From Mycobacterium lepromatosis (lineage in GTDB: Bacteria > Actinomycetota > Actinomycetes > Mycobacteriales > Mycobacteriaceae), in assembly GCF_000975265.2 (NCBI RefSeq), contig NZ_CP083405.1:2294001-2358000 (forward strand): 64,000 bases of DNA, in the 5' to 3' direction. Made by a program: the position numbers and the translations under genes. Positions 43,150-52,785 of this stretch are shown piece after piece; position 1 is the first letter of the stretch, and every line of letters begins with the position of its first letter. The notes below the pieces were generated by a model that saw nothing but the letters and a program-made list of their open reading frames with translations, was not told the origin of the DNA and searched no databases.

Positions 43150-43866
43150 GTGTCAGATTCGGACCGGCTGTACTTTCGGCAACTGCTCTCCGGACGCGAT
43201 TTCGCCGTCGACGATGTGGTCGCAACGCAGATGCGCAATTTCGCCTACCTGATCGGCGACCGCCAGACCGGGGACTGCGTCGTGGTCGACCCGGCGTACG
43301 CCGCCGATGATCTGGTGGACGCACTCGAAGCGGACGGTATGCGGCTGTCTGGAGTGCTGGTGACGCATCATCACCCCGACCATGTGGGCGGTGTGATGAT
43401 GGGTTTTCAGCTAACAGGATTGACCGAGCTACTGGAGCAAGTAACTGTGCCCGTGCACGTTAATACCCATGAGGCGCTATGGGTTTCGCGAGTCACAGGA
43501 ATTGGCCTCGGTCATCTGACCACCCATGAGCACCGCGACAAGCTCAGCGTTGGCGATATCGAAATTGAACTGCTGCACACACCGGGCCATACACCGGGAA
43601 GCCAGTGTTTTCTGCTCGATGGCCTGCTGGTCGCAGGAGACACGTTGTTCCTGGAGGGTTGTGGCCGTACCGACTTTCCGGGTGGCAATTCCGACGAGAT
43701 GTACCGCAGCCTGCAGCAGCTCGCGCAGCTTCCGGGTGACCCTACAGTGTTCCCAGGGCACTGGTATTCAACCGATCCCAGTGCCACGCTGTCGGTGATC
43801 AAGTGTTCCAATTACGTGTACCGTGCCGCAGATCTCAATCAGTGGCGCATGTTGATGGACGGCTGA
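43150..43866 (+). CDS. metallo-beta-lactamase fold hydrolase, glyoxalase II-like
   Basis: 238 residues, GTG start. It has the metal motif THHHPDH (residues about 74-80), further ligands at GHLTTHEH and HTPGHTPGSQCFLL, the bridging Asp in LLVAGDTLF, and the late His in FPGHWYSTDPS. This is the full set for a binuclear glyoxalase II or related thioesterase. It likely hydrolyses thioesters of a small thiol, which would be mycothiol in mycobacteria (inference). It matches Rv0634c in position, divergent from the VapB-like gene. Confidence 0.9.
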   Translation: MSDSDRLYFRQLLSGRDFAVDDVVATQMRNFAYLIGDRQTGDCVVVDPAYAADDLVDALEADGMRLSGVLVTHHHPDHVGGVMMGFQLTGLTELLEQVTVPVHVNTHEALWVSRVTGIGLGHLTTHEHRDKLSVGDIEIELLHTPGHTPGSQCFLLDGLLVAGDTLFLEGCGRTDFPGGNSDEMYRSLQQLAQLPGDPTVFPGHWYSTDPSATLSVIKCSNYVYRAADLNQWRMLMDG

Positions 43867-44049
43867 GGAATTGCTGTGCAACGTGCTGACCTACCGAAAT
43901 TACGTCCGCAAGAGAAATGCTTCCGACATATTCCGCGCCAGGATCGAGCTCCGGCCCCGCGCAACAGGGTAAACTCAAATCTTGTTCAATCGACGAGCTG
44001 TTCGTAGCGCAAGAACACCCATGAACGATTAGTTACCTATAGTTATTAT

Positions 44050-44720
44050 CTATAGTTACAAAGATTCCATCGCGGTCATCAAGGATGGATGACCGCAAAG
44101 TCGATGCCCTAGGACCGACCAGGCAACAAGCTCTCAACTAAGCGATCGACCAAGCCGACAAAAAACGTTTGGTGTACTGGTGATCACTGGGAATGATCGA
44201 TTCTTCAGTAGCGGCTTCGACCTGAAGGGCCTGACGTCCGGGCAGAGCCAATTAGCGATCGACATGCTTAGCGGCGGCTTCCAGCTTAAGTGATACTAAC
44301 TCTATGTCCTATCCCAAACCAGTAGTGATGGCCTGCACCGGCCACGCCGTCGACATGTAGAGCATTCCTGTTGCCCGTAGGCGACCACTGGGCGGCAAAT
44401 CACGTAATACAAGCATCAGGCCAACGAAGTTACGATCGGCATGACCAATCACCTACACAGCACTATACGATCATAAGACCTACAACTAACACCACTAAAT
44501 CTACCAGCAAGCCACTGTTCTGGCCAAGACGTTATTTGATGACACTGCCCTAGCGAGTAGGCTTCGTCGACGGCGAACATACTGCCTGAGATGGCGCGGC
44601 ATCCGCGCCGAAGAAGCCGAAAAGGAATTCGCTGACTTCAACCCAGCCGGTTCAACTTTGCAACCAGGTTGCGCACCTGCACCGACGCGTTCACAGCCAT
44701 CCACACCGGAATCGGTAATA
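44050..44720 (+). pseudogene. enoyl-CoA hydratase remnant (echA3-like)
   Basis: The fragments run in order across changing frames: DDRKVDALGPTRQQALN near 44090, LVITGNDRFFSSGFDLKGL near 44180-44230 (oxyanion segment), SYPKPVVMACTGHAVDM near 44305-44360, then YQQATVLAKTLFDDTALASR near 44500-44560 and EEAEKEFADFNPAGS near 44615. These match EchA3 (Rv0632c). Stops and frameshifts throughout. Rv0633c, expected between glyoxalase and echA3, has vanished. Confidence 0.8.
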
Positions 44721-44739
44721 CATTAAGCCGAGTTCGTAT

Positions 44740-45400
44740 ATAATTCAACGACTCTACTCAAAAAATAAGAACGGCTTTCTAGGCAATCGCTTCCCACTAA
44801 CCTCCTCCACTACGTAAGTGTGATACGTCGTCGTCACGCCATTTTGTACTGATACCTCCAAAAAATAAACCGGCAGAGACCACTTGCTAAATGCTTTCTA
44901 GCGTTACACCGAAAACCATTGGTGTACAGTGATTTTACTGTCAAAGGTCAATAAGACGCAATAGTCCGATGGATGTGATTTCCTTTTTCAGATCGAGATT
45001 TAAGTTGATGATGCGCATTATGCCGTCGCTGAACTACTCATTGATCAGTTCTTTGATAACACCGCTTTATACCTGGATCGCTTCACATTAATACAGATAC
45101 AGCGTGCACAGGTTGGTCTATTCTACCAAGCTCCATCGCACATCGGCGAAGGCAATCTTGCCCGCCTCAATCATGACTGCCCTACCATGCCGGATTCCGA
45201 CAGTTGCCGGGTGACGGTGTTCCCCGAGAGCTTTCTTACCGACAAAGCGTCGACTAGCTCAGTCAACGACGTCTGCGCACATGCCGACAGGGGCATGGGC
45301 GCTTTACTCGTCCTTACGTAGTGCTTTTGAAGTTTTTAACAACTCTGCACACCATTTCGGCTAGTGTCCGTTTCATCGCGGCCAGCGCAATGCCGGACCA
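44740..45400. other. non-coding decayed stretch
   Basis: About 650 bp without a convincing coding frame on either strand. In M. tuberculosis gene order, the segment from recC to mce2 and beyond (Rv0631c-Rv0584) would lie here. Nothing I could assign to RecBCD or Mce proteins remains. It is a likely deletion junction. Confidence 0.4.
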
Positions 45401-45419
45401 CCAGTATCGGGGAGATGCG

Positions 45420-46130
45420 ATTGATGAAGTATCTGCACAGCGACAATCACAACCGTAGAGCTGAGCCTGACACTAGCTGGTTGCGGCTCTGACAACCAGA
45501 GTAATAAAGAGTCAGTCTTGCCATCTACCAGCGCATCGGCCTGGACAAACACGGCATCGTCGGCAACCAAACACGGCACCTGCCGTGGACACTAAGTACA
45601 CCATCGGCGCCTACACCCGGGACAATCGCATCACCGACACCCCGGTCCAACACAGCGATCCCGGTTCTCCCACCATCAATCTGCCAGTACCCTCAAGGTT
45701 GGTAACTACTCAACGAAAGCACCGACGCGCCTTACCGAAACATCGTTTTGGCTCAGCCTACTGATCTCTCAGATCTGCCCACCATCGTGGCGCTCGTCTT
45801 CAAGCTCACCAGTGACGTCGACCAAACGAAGATTCTGCAATACGCTCCAGGCGAGTTGCAGAACCTGTCTGGATACCAGGGCTACGGCGACAGAACCCGT
45901 CCAGACGCGGCGGTTTTTAAGCGTGGCAGCTAACCAGTTCATACATGAAAGACGGCAAGAAGCGTGCAGTCACGCAGAAAACTGCGATGATACCCGGCTA
46001 AAGTGCGGTGGTTCGTGTTGCGGCTCAATACCAACGCCCTCGACACCGATTCGGGACAGCTGATGGACGCCACCCACGTCATCGGCGAACAAACGACCAC
46101 CGCCTCCCGTCTCTCGCGACAAGCCGTCAG
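45420..46130 (+). pseudogene. LpqN/LpqT-family lipoprotein remnant
   Basis: A signal and lipobox-like segment, LSLTLAGCGSDNQSNK, is readable near 45465-45510. It is followed by YTRDNRITDTP and GSPTINLPVP near 45615-45690, then the open stretch AQPTDLSDLPTIVALVFKLTSDVDQTKILQYAPGELQNLSGYQGYGD at 45748-45893 (given here with both ends only roughly placed). RLNTNALDTDSGQLMDATHVIGEQTT closes it near 46020-46090. Frame changes at about 45700 and 45900 inactivate it. The parent is the secreted LpqN-type fold of mycobacterial envelope lipoproteins (Rv0583c). Confidence 0.7.
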
Positions 46131-46139
46131 ACCTCTACC

Positions 46140-48698
46140 GTCGTTCTCAGGCATCAGGATTATCGACGTCGGGTCCGACTTAGAGTGAACCTAAAGACGC
46201 ATGCAATCCAGAACGGCGCCACAGTCCTGTTGAATCAGTTGAATACACACGACGTGGACTGTGTTTATCTTTCCGCTCTCCGTTATGGCACCAATCTGAG
46301 AGGTGCTGACCTGCCGCATAAATAACAGGAAACCAAGTTACTTCCGGTGTCGTCACGAACCTCCTAGCGGTCAGCCTGACATCCGGGCATTATAAGATCA
46401 CCGGCCACAGCCAAATCGTCTTTCTGCCCATCGTCGCCGGGAATTCAAAACGGCTCCGTGAAGTTGCACACAGCACTGCAAAAACAGATCCTGACGACTG
46501 TCTTGTCGCCGGACACGCTCACCTACGGCGAAAATCCCGCCATCGACTCTGGCCCCGAATGGCCCTCGCTGCTGGTCAACCTGGGGTCGGGTCAACCCGC
46601 AACGCGGAAACCGCAATAAAACATTCCCAGAGGGTGCAAAACCCCTCCAAAATTGATTTACAATTTACGGCGCGCTCGCTTCGTCGCCAAGTCGGTTCCG
46701 CGCGACCCAACTGTGGCGGAGATTCCGTTCGACCTGCTTATCGGCGAGGGGCACGGTGAGACCCCAACGAGAGTTGCACTCGCGACTGTCGTTGTCACCC
46801 CGCAACAGACTGATCAGGTTGACCGGATGCTGGCCGAAGTCGAATGATCTCTGATCATCACCGAACATGGTAGCCCACGGACGAACAGGACGGCGCTCTG
46901 GTAGGCATCGCAGAAAGCTCGGTTTTCGAGTTCATGTCGCCCGTTTACCACAATTTTCCGCGATGCCGATCGGCGACCTGACCACGAACGCGAGTTCGGA
47001 AGACCTCTCCCACAACCTCGAAACGCTGGCCGCCAGCCTGGCCCAGTGATCGACCCGGTTAGATGTTACTAAAACCGCTGCAAGCCGAGCCTGTCATACG
47101 CAGAACTTTCGGGACCAAGGCATCGAAGATGACCACCAATCCGGTAAGCAGAAAACGATTTCATGCCTGCAGCTAGGCTGTTAGCAGAACTACACGACAC
47201 ACAGCCCGACGATGCGATTTGCGTCGACGAGATTACCGCCCAAATACCACAGATGATTTAGTTCCTCTTCGAGTGCACGCCAATTCGACCAATATCGCGG
47301 CTGGGTCGGAGCTTTCGGAACCAGCCTAAGTACTGCTTTGGGCGTCGAACTTGCCCACCAGCACCAAACTTGTAGTGTCACTACTTGGCAACCGTCACCT
47401 ACGGCACAACATTCCTACATCTAACATGATAATCGACACACAGCCTGGCACGATCAGCCTCGAAAACCCATAAAGGATATCTCGACTCTTTCTGGAAATA
47501 CGCGCCCCGCAGGTCTCCCAGTGATCGCGCTGACCATTGGTCTACTCGCTTGCGCTGCGCCGATTTCAATGGAGTACGGGATCCACAATCGAGGCGTTGC
47601 ACAATCAGCAACGATGCGAACGAAGCCCACGTCAAGGTAAAGGCTACCTATCCGGACGACCCGATCAAGGACCCGAAAGCCGCGGGTTATGTGTCCAGAA
47701 ATTCTTCACCGATTACAGCCAAACCGATATCAACGACGCAGGAAAAGCTTTCTCTAGCATATTCCCTATTCACCCATATCCATTAAAGAGTCAACACTCT
47801 GCTCCCTGGACTCATCACCCATCGCATCTCCCCAGGCTATCGTGATAGGCGACCAACTGCAACCACGACGCTGCTCGGCTGACGTCCCGAACTCGGTCGG
47901 CTAACTTCGAGAATCGAGGTTCTTTTGACGGCGTACAAAGACACCCCCCAATGGCGTACAAAGACACCCCCCAATGTAGTCTTACGGTGTTGACATGGCA
48001 GAACAGGCGTATGCCATAAATATCGGAAACCCGCCGAGGGGGGTTACTGCGTGTTGTCAACCCGATCCTGGACGCTCTGCCGCGCACTTCGCTCGCGGGC
48101 CTCGCCCGCAAACAAAAGACATTTCGGCAGTTCTCAATTCCGGTGAGTATCCACTCGATCGACAACAGTTTCTATGCGTTGACCGGCGCGATTTGGAAGT
48201 AGAGCTCCGCGGCAACACTGCCGCTAAGATCGTCTACGATGGGAAGACGACCGCTATGCGGGGAACGCACCGAGACCGTGCGGTGGACTCTAAGATCTGT
48301 ACCTGCGGTACGACCAGAACTACGAAATCAAGCGCGCAGCTGACGATAGGACTAAAGATTTCGTGAACAGTGCGTTTTGGCACTCGAGGAGTTCGGCCAG
48401 GAGGTAAACCGGATGTAGCTGGCGTCCGGTTTACGCCAGCGGGTGAGCCATCCCCATAGACAGCGGGAACGATGAGCCTTCAGTCAAGTTGGTCGCGCAG
48501 TGGTTCGATCAATCGGATCAACCTGGCCTGATGCGAATCTTCCCAGTAGACCTGGCCTCATAGTTGGATGCGGCTAAACTCCTGATGATAATATCGGCGG
48601 GTAAAAGGCTCGAGTTGGTCAATCACCTCATCTTTAGTGGGCGGCCAGTTGAACCTCCGTCGCCCCGCCTGACCAGCAATGTGCCGTTTAGATTTCAT
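46140..48698. other. decayed DNA, protein-like scraps not identified
   Basis: Plus-strand scraps look protein-like but no family is recognised: LLNQLNTHDVDCVYLSALRYGTNLRG near 46230; VKLHTALQKQILTTVLSPDTLTYGENPAIDSGPEWPSLLVNLGSGQP near 46460-46590 (read with frame help); EIPFDLLIGEGHGE near 46720; LDALPRTSLAGLARKQKTF near 48070; DLEVELRGNTAAKIVYDG near 48195. No frame is long or clean enough to call a gene. A short tandem repeat sits at 47930-47975, and the first inverted-repeat copy begins at 48699. Confidence 0.45.
47930..47975. repeat. two tandem copies of a 23-nt unit
   Basis: GGCGTACAAAGACACCCCCC plus AAT occurs twice back to back without a mismatch. Tandem subterminal sites of about this length occur at the ends of some insertion sequences such as the IS21 family. 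No transposase is readable nearby, so this would be an end without its element. That reading is inference. Confidence 0.75.
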
Positions 48699-49229
48699 GG
48701 TGTGGTTGTGCTGGTTGTTGGTGGTTATTTCTTGCTGGTTTGGTTTTGTGTGGTTGAGGGGTGTGGTGGGTTATGTGGTGGGGATCGGTGGTGTGGGTTG
48801 TGTTGGTGGTTTAGGGTTGGTCGCGGCGTAGGTGGGCTGCTTGCAAGGGCCGCCGAGTAGTTGGTGTTGGTCACCGGCCGCGACATCGAAGCTGGCGATG
48901 CTGGGGGTGCGTCTGGTGTGGCGGGTGGCCGGGGATCAGTTGCGCTTTTCTGGTGATGTGTTAGCCCGCCACGCGCACAAGTCACCAGATCACGCCGTGG
49001 ATGGCTTTTATCTTCCTTCCGCGGTCGATCCCCACAAAAAGTCAAGTACTGCCCTAGGCTAGAGCACCGCCGTACGCGTCATCACCGGCTGCGAGGTCAT
49101 CGACGAACTGTGAAACCAACACGGCACCAACACAGCCGGGGGCACACCGGCTGGCCGAGGGCCGGTGAACAAACAGACACCCCACAGCCATAGCATGCAC
49201 CCGAAAGCGCCCCCAACACCCAGCGCCAA
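48699..49229 (+). repeat. 531-bp inverted repeat, left copy
   Basis: This segment is the reverse complement of 57178-57708. Coordinates pair as x + y = 106407, and every stretch I compared agreed, including the shadow frames of 76 and 106 codons. Match ends are sharp on both sides. The first 130 bases are almost pure G and T on the plus strand. No transposase or terminal repeat was found. M. leprae has four known dispersed repeat families (RLEP, REPLEP, LEPREP, LEPRPT), and I cannot say which, if any, this is part of. Confidence 0.9.
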
Positions 49230-49299
49230 GACCAGTTCCGCATCGATATCGCCTTCGACACCGTCCACGCGCCCAGCCTCTGGGTATACATCACTACGG

Positions 49300-50288
49300 C
49301 AGCCAGGCAACGCCACCACGTGACGTGTTTGAGTGTGGCCGGGCTAATCGTGCTCACGGCGGGAAAGGAAAACGAAGTCTCATCGAAAACAGGCGATCAT
49401 GCGCCGACGTGGCTGCGTGCGCCGTCCAAAATGGACGATGCTGTCGTGCTGTCTAACGCCTGGAGCCGCAGCGTGCGTACCAATACGCAGCGAGTCCCGG
49501 ATTCATCGATACCTACCGACAAGTCCGGTTATCCGGCACCGTTCGTCGGAACGGGCCACAATTCAAACCGGCTACCCGGTCGTCTCAGTCAGCCACTAAG
49601 GTGAATGATGAATTGTTGCGACCGTCTTGGTCGGCGGAGAGCGCCGTGTGCTACTGGACTTTGCAACCATCCTGCCCCGACCCGGGAGTGCGCCCACAAC
49701 TCTGGACCAGATATTTAAGACCTGGTTCGATGAGTTCAGTAGGTAACTGTCCCGGACCGGGATTGAAGACTTCATCGCGCTTCGCGATGTGATTACGATG
49801 GTGCAACGGCTCGAATTGGTTCGGCACATCGGCTAGGTCATCGACTACAAAGTCGTTAACTCGGCACCGACGGACGGCAGCGTTAAGAGCTGGCGGGCGG
49901 CAATGACGTAACGCGGGAACTGAGTGTGCACGACTACCACGCCAACCTCGGGCCACAATCTAAAACAATGAACGCTACTCTAGACGAGCTGGATACCCCT
50001 TTCGGATACCGAATTACTCGAACTTACTGCGCTGGTGAAGGTCCTTAGGATATCCAGCCACAGCACAGAGGCCCAGGACTGAGTTCTGAGTCCGTGTGGC
50101 TACCACGCGATGGCCGCTATTCCCAGGCTGTAGTTCGCCCACGTCGATCTTCCTGCCCAGGCCCCGTTTTGGGAACACTGCAGGACCTGCTGGAAGCCAG
50201 CTCTAGAGACCGGCAATCGGTGAACGGCTGGGGCGCGATGTGGGTCCATCAGATCCAAGCAGGGCTCTACCACAGCTGGGCGGGGTAG
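49300..50288 (+). pseudogene. disA remnant (DNA-integrity protein, c-di-AMP synthase)
   Basis: The parent can be tracked in mixed frames: [34 protein letters not shown] near 49430-49525, [17 protein letters not shown] near 49540-49595 (the family has [20 protein letters not shown]), LSRTGIEDFIALRDVITMVQRLELVRHIG near 49750-49830, VIDYKVVNSAPTDGS, RDYHANLG, then ALQDLLEASSRDRQSVNGWGAMWVHQIQAGL near 50170-50270. The DGA-type catalytic region is damaged and stops are frequent. The first roughly 30 residues are not visible; the 531-bp repeat ends about 70 bases upstream. It ends just before the convergent Rv3587c-like gene, as in M. tuberculosis. Confidence 0.85.
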
Positions 50289-50317
50289 ACAATCGCTACC
50301 CATTCGGCTGAGCGCGG

Positions 50318-51133
50318 CTACCCGCCGGAAACGGGGACATTGGCTGGAGGCGCCTCAGGCGACGACGGGAGCGCTGGCCCACTAGATCCGGGCGGCGGTG
50401 GCGGCTGGTTGAGGATGAACGGGACCGGCAGAGAATGCAAGTTGCCCAGTTGTACGACGAGGTTGTAGGTACCCGGACCGATCGCTGGTCGAGGCAGTGG
50501 ACAATGCGGCGATGACCCCATCCCGGTCCAGGTCACCGAAGTCGTCACCTGCTCGCCCGGCGTGAAGGTTTTGACCAGGGTCTCGTTAGACGGCGCGCAG
50601 TCCAGGTTGGACCATAGCCGCTTGTTATCTAGCGAGTAAACGTAAGCGGCCAGCACTGCGGCGCCGACGTCGCGTTTGCAGGACACCAGCCCGATGTTGG
50701 TGACGACCATGGTGAATTTCGGCTGGTCGCCAATGAAGTATTGGGGCACGTTGGTCAGGCCTTTGACGGCGAGTGTCGCATCGGGGCAGTCATCACCTTC
50801 CCTCAGTACCGGCGGCAGTTGGACTGCAGCGGTGGGCGTGGAAGGATCGGGGTTGCGACCTTGCGGCGACGCGGCTGCGGGCTTGCTGTCCTGCCCAGTC
50901 GGGGGTGGCGCCTGAGGTGTTGCCGAATCCGGATAGTTCTGTGCGGATCGCGGTTTGTCAGCATTGGCAGGTTGAGCAGCGGCACCACTGCCCACGACAG
51001 CAACAATCGCTGCGATCGCGATCACGACGACTGTAATTCCGACAGCGAGTCCCCTACGTCGCCAGTAAATCTCGGTAGGTAGTGGGCCACGCGGTTCCAG
51101 ATCCAGCACAGTCCCACGGTAGGGCCAGGTCAC
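50318..51133 (-). CDS. membrane-anchored exported protein (Rv3587c-like)
   Basis: 271 residues, GTG start. A short cytoplasmic N-terminus ending in YWRRRGLAV is followed by one membrane helix, GITVVVIAIAAIVAVVGSG. A Pro/Ala/Gln-rich linker of about 60 residues comes next, then a compact extracytoplasmic domain (LPPVLREGDDCPDATLAVKG to LPVPFILNQ) with two cysteines that could pair. It ends in a Pro-rich tail. Function is not known. The frame is intact and it is convergent with the decayed disA, so it is a retained envelope protein. Confidence 0.85.
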   Translation of the reverse strand: MTWPYRGTVLDLEPRGPLPTEIYWRRRGLAVGITVVVIAIAAIVAVVGSGAAAQPANADKPRSAQNYPDSATPQAPPPTGQDSKPAAASPQGRNPDPSTPTAAVQLPPVLREGDDCPDATLAVKGLTNVPQYFIGDQPKFTMVVTNIGLVSCKRDVGAAVLAAYVYSLDNKRLWSNLDCAPSNETLVKTFTPGEQVTTSVTWTGMGSSPHCPLPRPAIGPGTYNLVVQLGNLHSLPVPFILNQPPPPPGSSGPALPSSPEAPPANVPVSGG

Positions 51134-51268
51134 GTCGACGTGATCGAACTGGCTCGGCGTGTCGCGCGGTTAGCCGCCAACTGTCTGTTAGGGGCGATCG
51201 CAAACGCGGCCCAGCCGAGTACAACGGTTCACTACCATCGAACCCCAGGAGCGGTGCAAAAGTCGAAC

Positions 51269-51886
51269 TTACTCACCAATGTTGCCGATGTGAGTGCGCA
51301 ACACTGCCCGTCCGTCGGTGAGACGATAGGTCACGCCGACGATCGCCAAGGTGCCCGCAGCCACCCGCTGCGCGATGACCGTCGAGCGGGCCATGGTCTG
51401 CGCTACCGTTTCATGAACGTGACGTTCTTCGAACTCGTCGACACGAGTCAAGCCGTCGCGGCGGCCCAGCAGGACCGACGGCGCTACCCGTTCCACCACA
51501 TCCCGCACATAACCACTTGGCAAATTGCCCTCGTTGATGGCCGCCAAAGCGGCATTGACGGCGCCGCAGCTGTCATGCCCAAGCACCACGACAAGCGGTA
51601 CGTCTAGTACTGTCACCGCGTACTCGATAGAGCCGAGCACCGCCGAGTCGATGACATGACCGACGGTGCGCACCACGAACATGTCACCCAGGCCCTGGTC
51701 AAAGACGAGTTCGGCGGCAACTCGGCTGTCCGCGCAGCCGAATATCACCGCGAGGGGTTTCTGGGTATCAGCCAGGCTGGCCCGATGCTCGACGCTCTGG
51801 CTGGGATGCGCCGGTTGGCCGGCAACAAACCGCTCGTTACCCTTTTTGAGTGCTCTCCAAGCGGCTATGGAGTTGGTGTGACGCAT
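51269..51886 (-). CDS. canB: beta-carbonic anhydrase
   Basis: 205 residues from the ATG of MRHTNSIAAWRALKKGNERF, which lines up with the M. tuberculosis start; another ATG lies three codons upstream. Zinc ligands are present in FGCADSRVAAE (Cys, with Asp/Arg dyad) and LGHDSCGAVNAAL (His and Cys). It hydrates CO2 to bicarbonate in the cytoplasm. The start lies directly against the divergent mutY start, leaving essentially no spacer. Confidence 0.95.
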   Translation of the reverse strand: MRHTNSIAAWRALKKGNERFVAGQPAHPSQSVEHRASLADTQKPLAVIFGCADSRVAAELVFDQGLGDMFVVRTVGHVIDSAVLGSIEYAVTVLDVPLVVVLGHDSCGAVNAALAAINEGNLPSGYVRDVVERVAPSVLLGRRDGLTRVDEFEERHVHETVAQTMARSTVIAQRVAAGTLAIVGVTYRLTDGRAVLRTHIGNIGE

Positions 51887-52778
51887 GGCATGCATTGTGC
51901 CTCAGATAAGAATTCCGACCAGCGAGTTGCTTGACTGGTACCGACAATCGCGCCGTGACTTGCCCTGGCGACAGTCCGGTGTCACCGCATGGCAGATCCT
52001 AGTCAGCGAGTTCATGCTGCAGCAGACGCCAGTGGCCCGAGTGTTATCGATCTGGCCGGATTGGGTGCGGCGCTGGCCCACACCGTCGACCACCGCCGCA
52101 GCTAGCGCAGCGGACATACTACGTGCCTGGGGCAAGCTGGGCTACCCGAGGCGGGCTAAGCGCTTACACGAATGCGCTACCATCATCGCACGTGACCACG
52201 ACGATGTGGTTCCTGACGACGTCGATGTTTTACTGACCTTGCCAGGCATAGGCAGCTACACGGCACGAGCCGTCGCGTGCTTCGCTTACCGTCAGTCCGT
52301 TCCAGTGGTAGACACCAATGTACGTCGCGTGGTGGCCCGTGCCGTGCATGGCCGAGAGTACGCCGGCCCGCCATCTGCAACGCGCGACCATGCCGACGTT
52401 TCGGCATTGTTGCCGGGCAAGGAAGCGGCGCCGCAATTTTCTGTAGCGCTGATGGAGTTAGGCGCGATCGTGTGCACGGCACGGTCGCCGCGATGCGGGT
52501 TGTGCCCACTTAACGAATGCGCATGGCGGCATGCCGGCTATCCGCCCGCGCAAAGGCCGGCGCGACGCGCGCAACAATACGCAGGAACTGACCGCCAGGT
52601 TCGCGGTAGGTTGCTGGATGTGTTGCGGGACAAGGATTCTCCGGTTGCCGACACAGAGCTTAACGTGACCTGGCTAACCGACTCCATCCAACGTGACCGG
52701 GCGCTCGATTCGTTGCTTGCGGACGGCCTGGTGACCCGAACAACTGACGGCCGGTTCGCTTTAACCGGCGAGGGGTGA
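51885..52778 (+). CDS. mutY: adenine DNA glycosylase MutY
   Basis: 297 residues from ATG 51885. A GTG four codons later (51897) is an alternative, and neither has a Shine-Dalgarno. It removes adenine mispaired with 8-oxoguanine. Motifs: WQILVSEFMLQQTPVARV, the helix-hairpin-helix LPGIGSYTARAVACF, the catalytic Asp in VPVVDTNVRRV, and an iron-sulfur Cys set CTARSPRCGLCPLNEC. The C-terminal 8-oxoG-recognition domain is shorter than in E. coli, as in other mycobacteria. It is divergent from canB with start codons overlapping on opposite strands. Confidence 0.95.
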   Translation: MACIVPQIRIPTSELLDWYRQSRRDLPWRQSGVTAWQILVSEFMLQQTPVARVLSIWPDWVRRWPTPSTTAAASAADILRAWGKLGYPRRAKRLHECATIIARDHDDVVPDDVDVLLTLPGIGSYTARAVACFAYRQSVPVVDTNVRRVVARAVHGREYAGPPSATRDHADVSALLPGKEAAPQFSVALMELGAIVCTARSPRCGLCPLNECAWRHAGYPPAQRPARRAQQYAGTDRQVRGRLLDVLRDKDSPVADTELNVTWLTDSIQRDRALDSLLADGLVTRTTDGRFALTGEG

Positions 52779-52785
52779 GTACTTT

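Noticed and set aside
48725..49062. Open frames of 76-106 codons inside both repeat copies
   Set aside because: They are identical in both copies because the DNA is identical. The longest reads Pro/His/Thr-rich text from the G/T-rich arm and has no motif or ribosome site.
48699..49229. Assignment of the repeat to RLEP
   Set aside because: I did not find the usual RLEP PCR primer sequences in either copy, so I leave the repeat family open.
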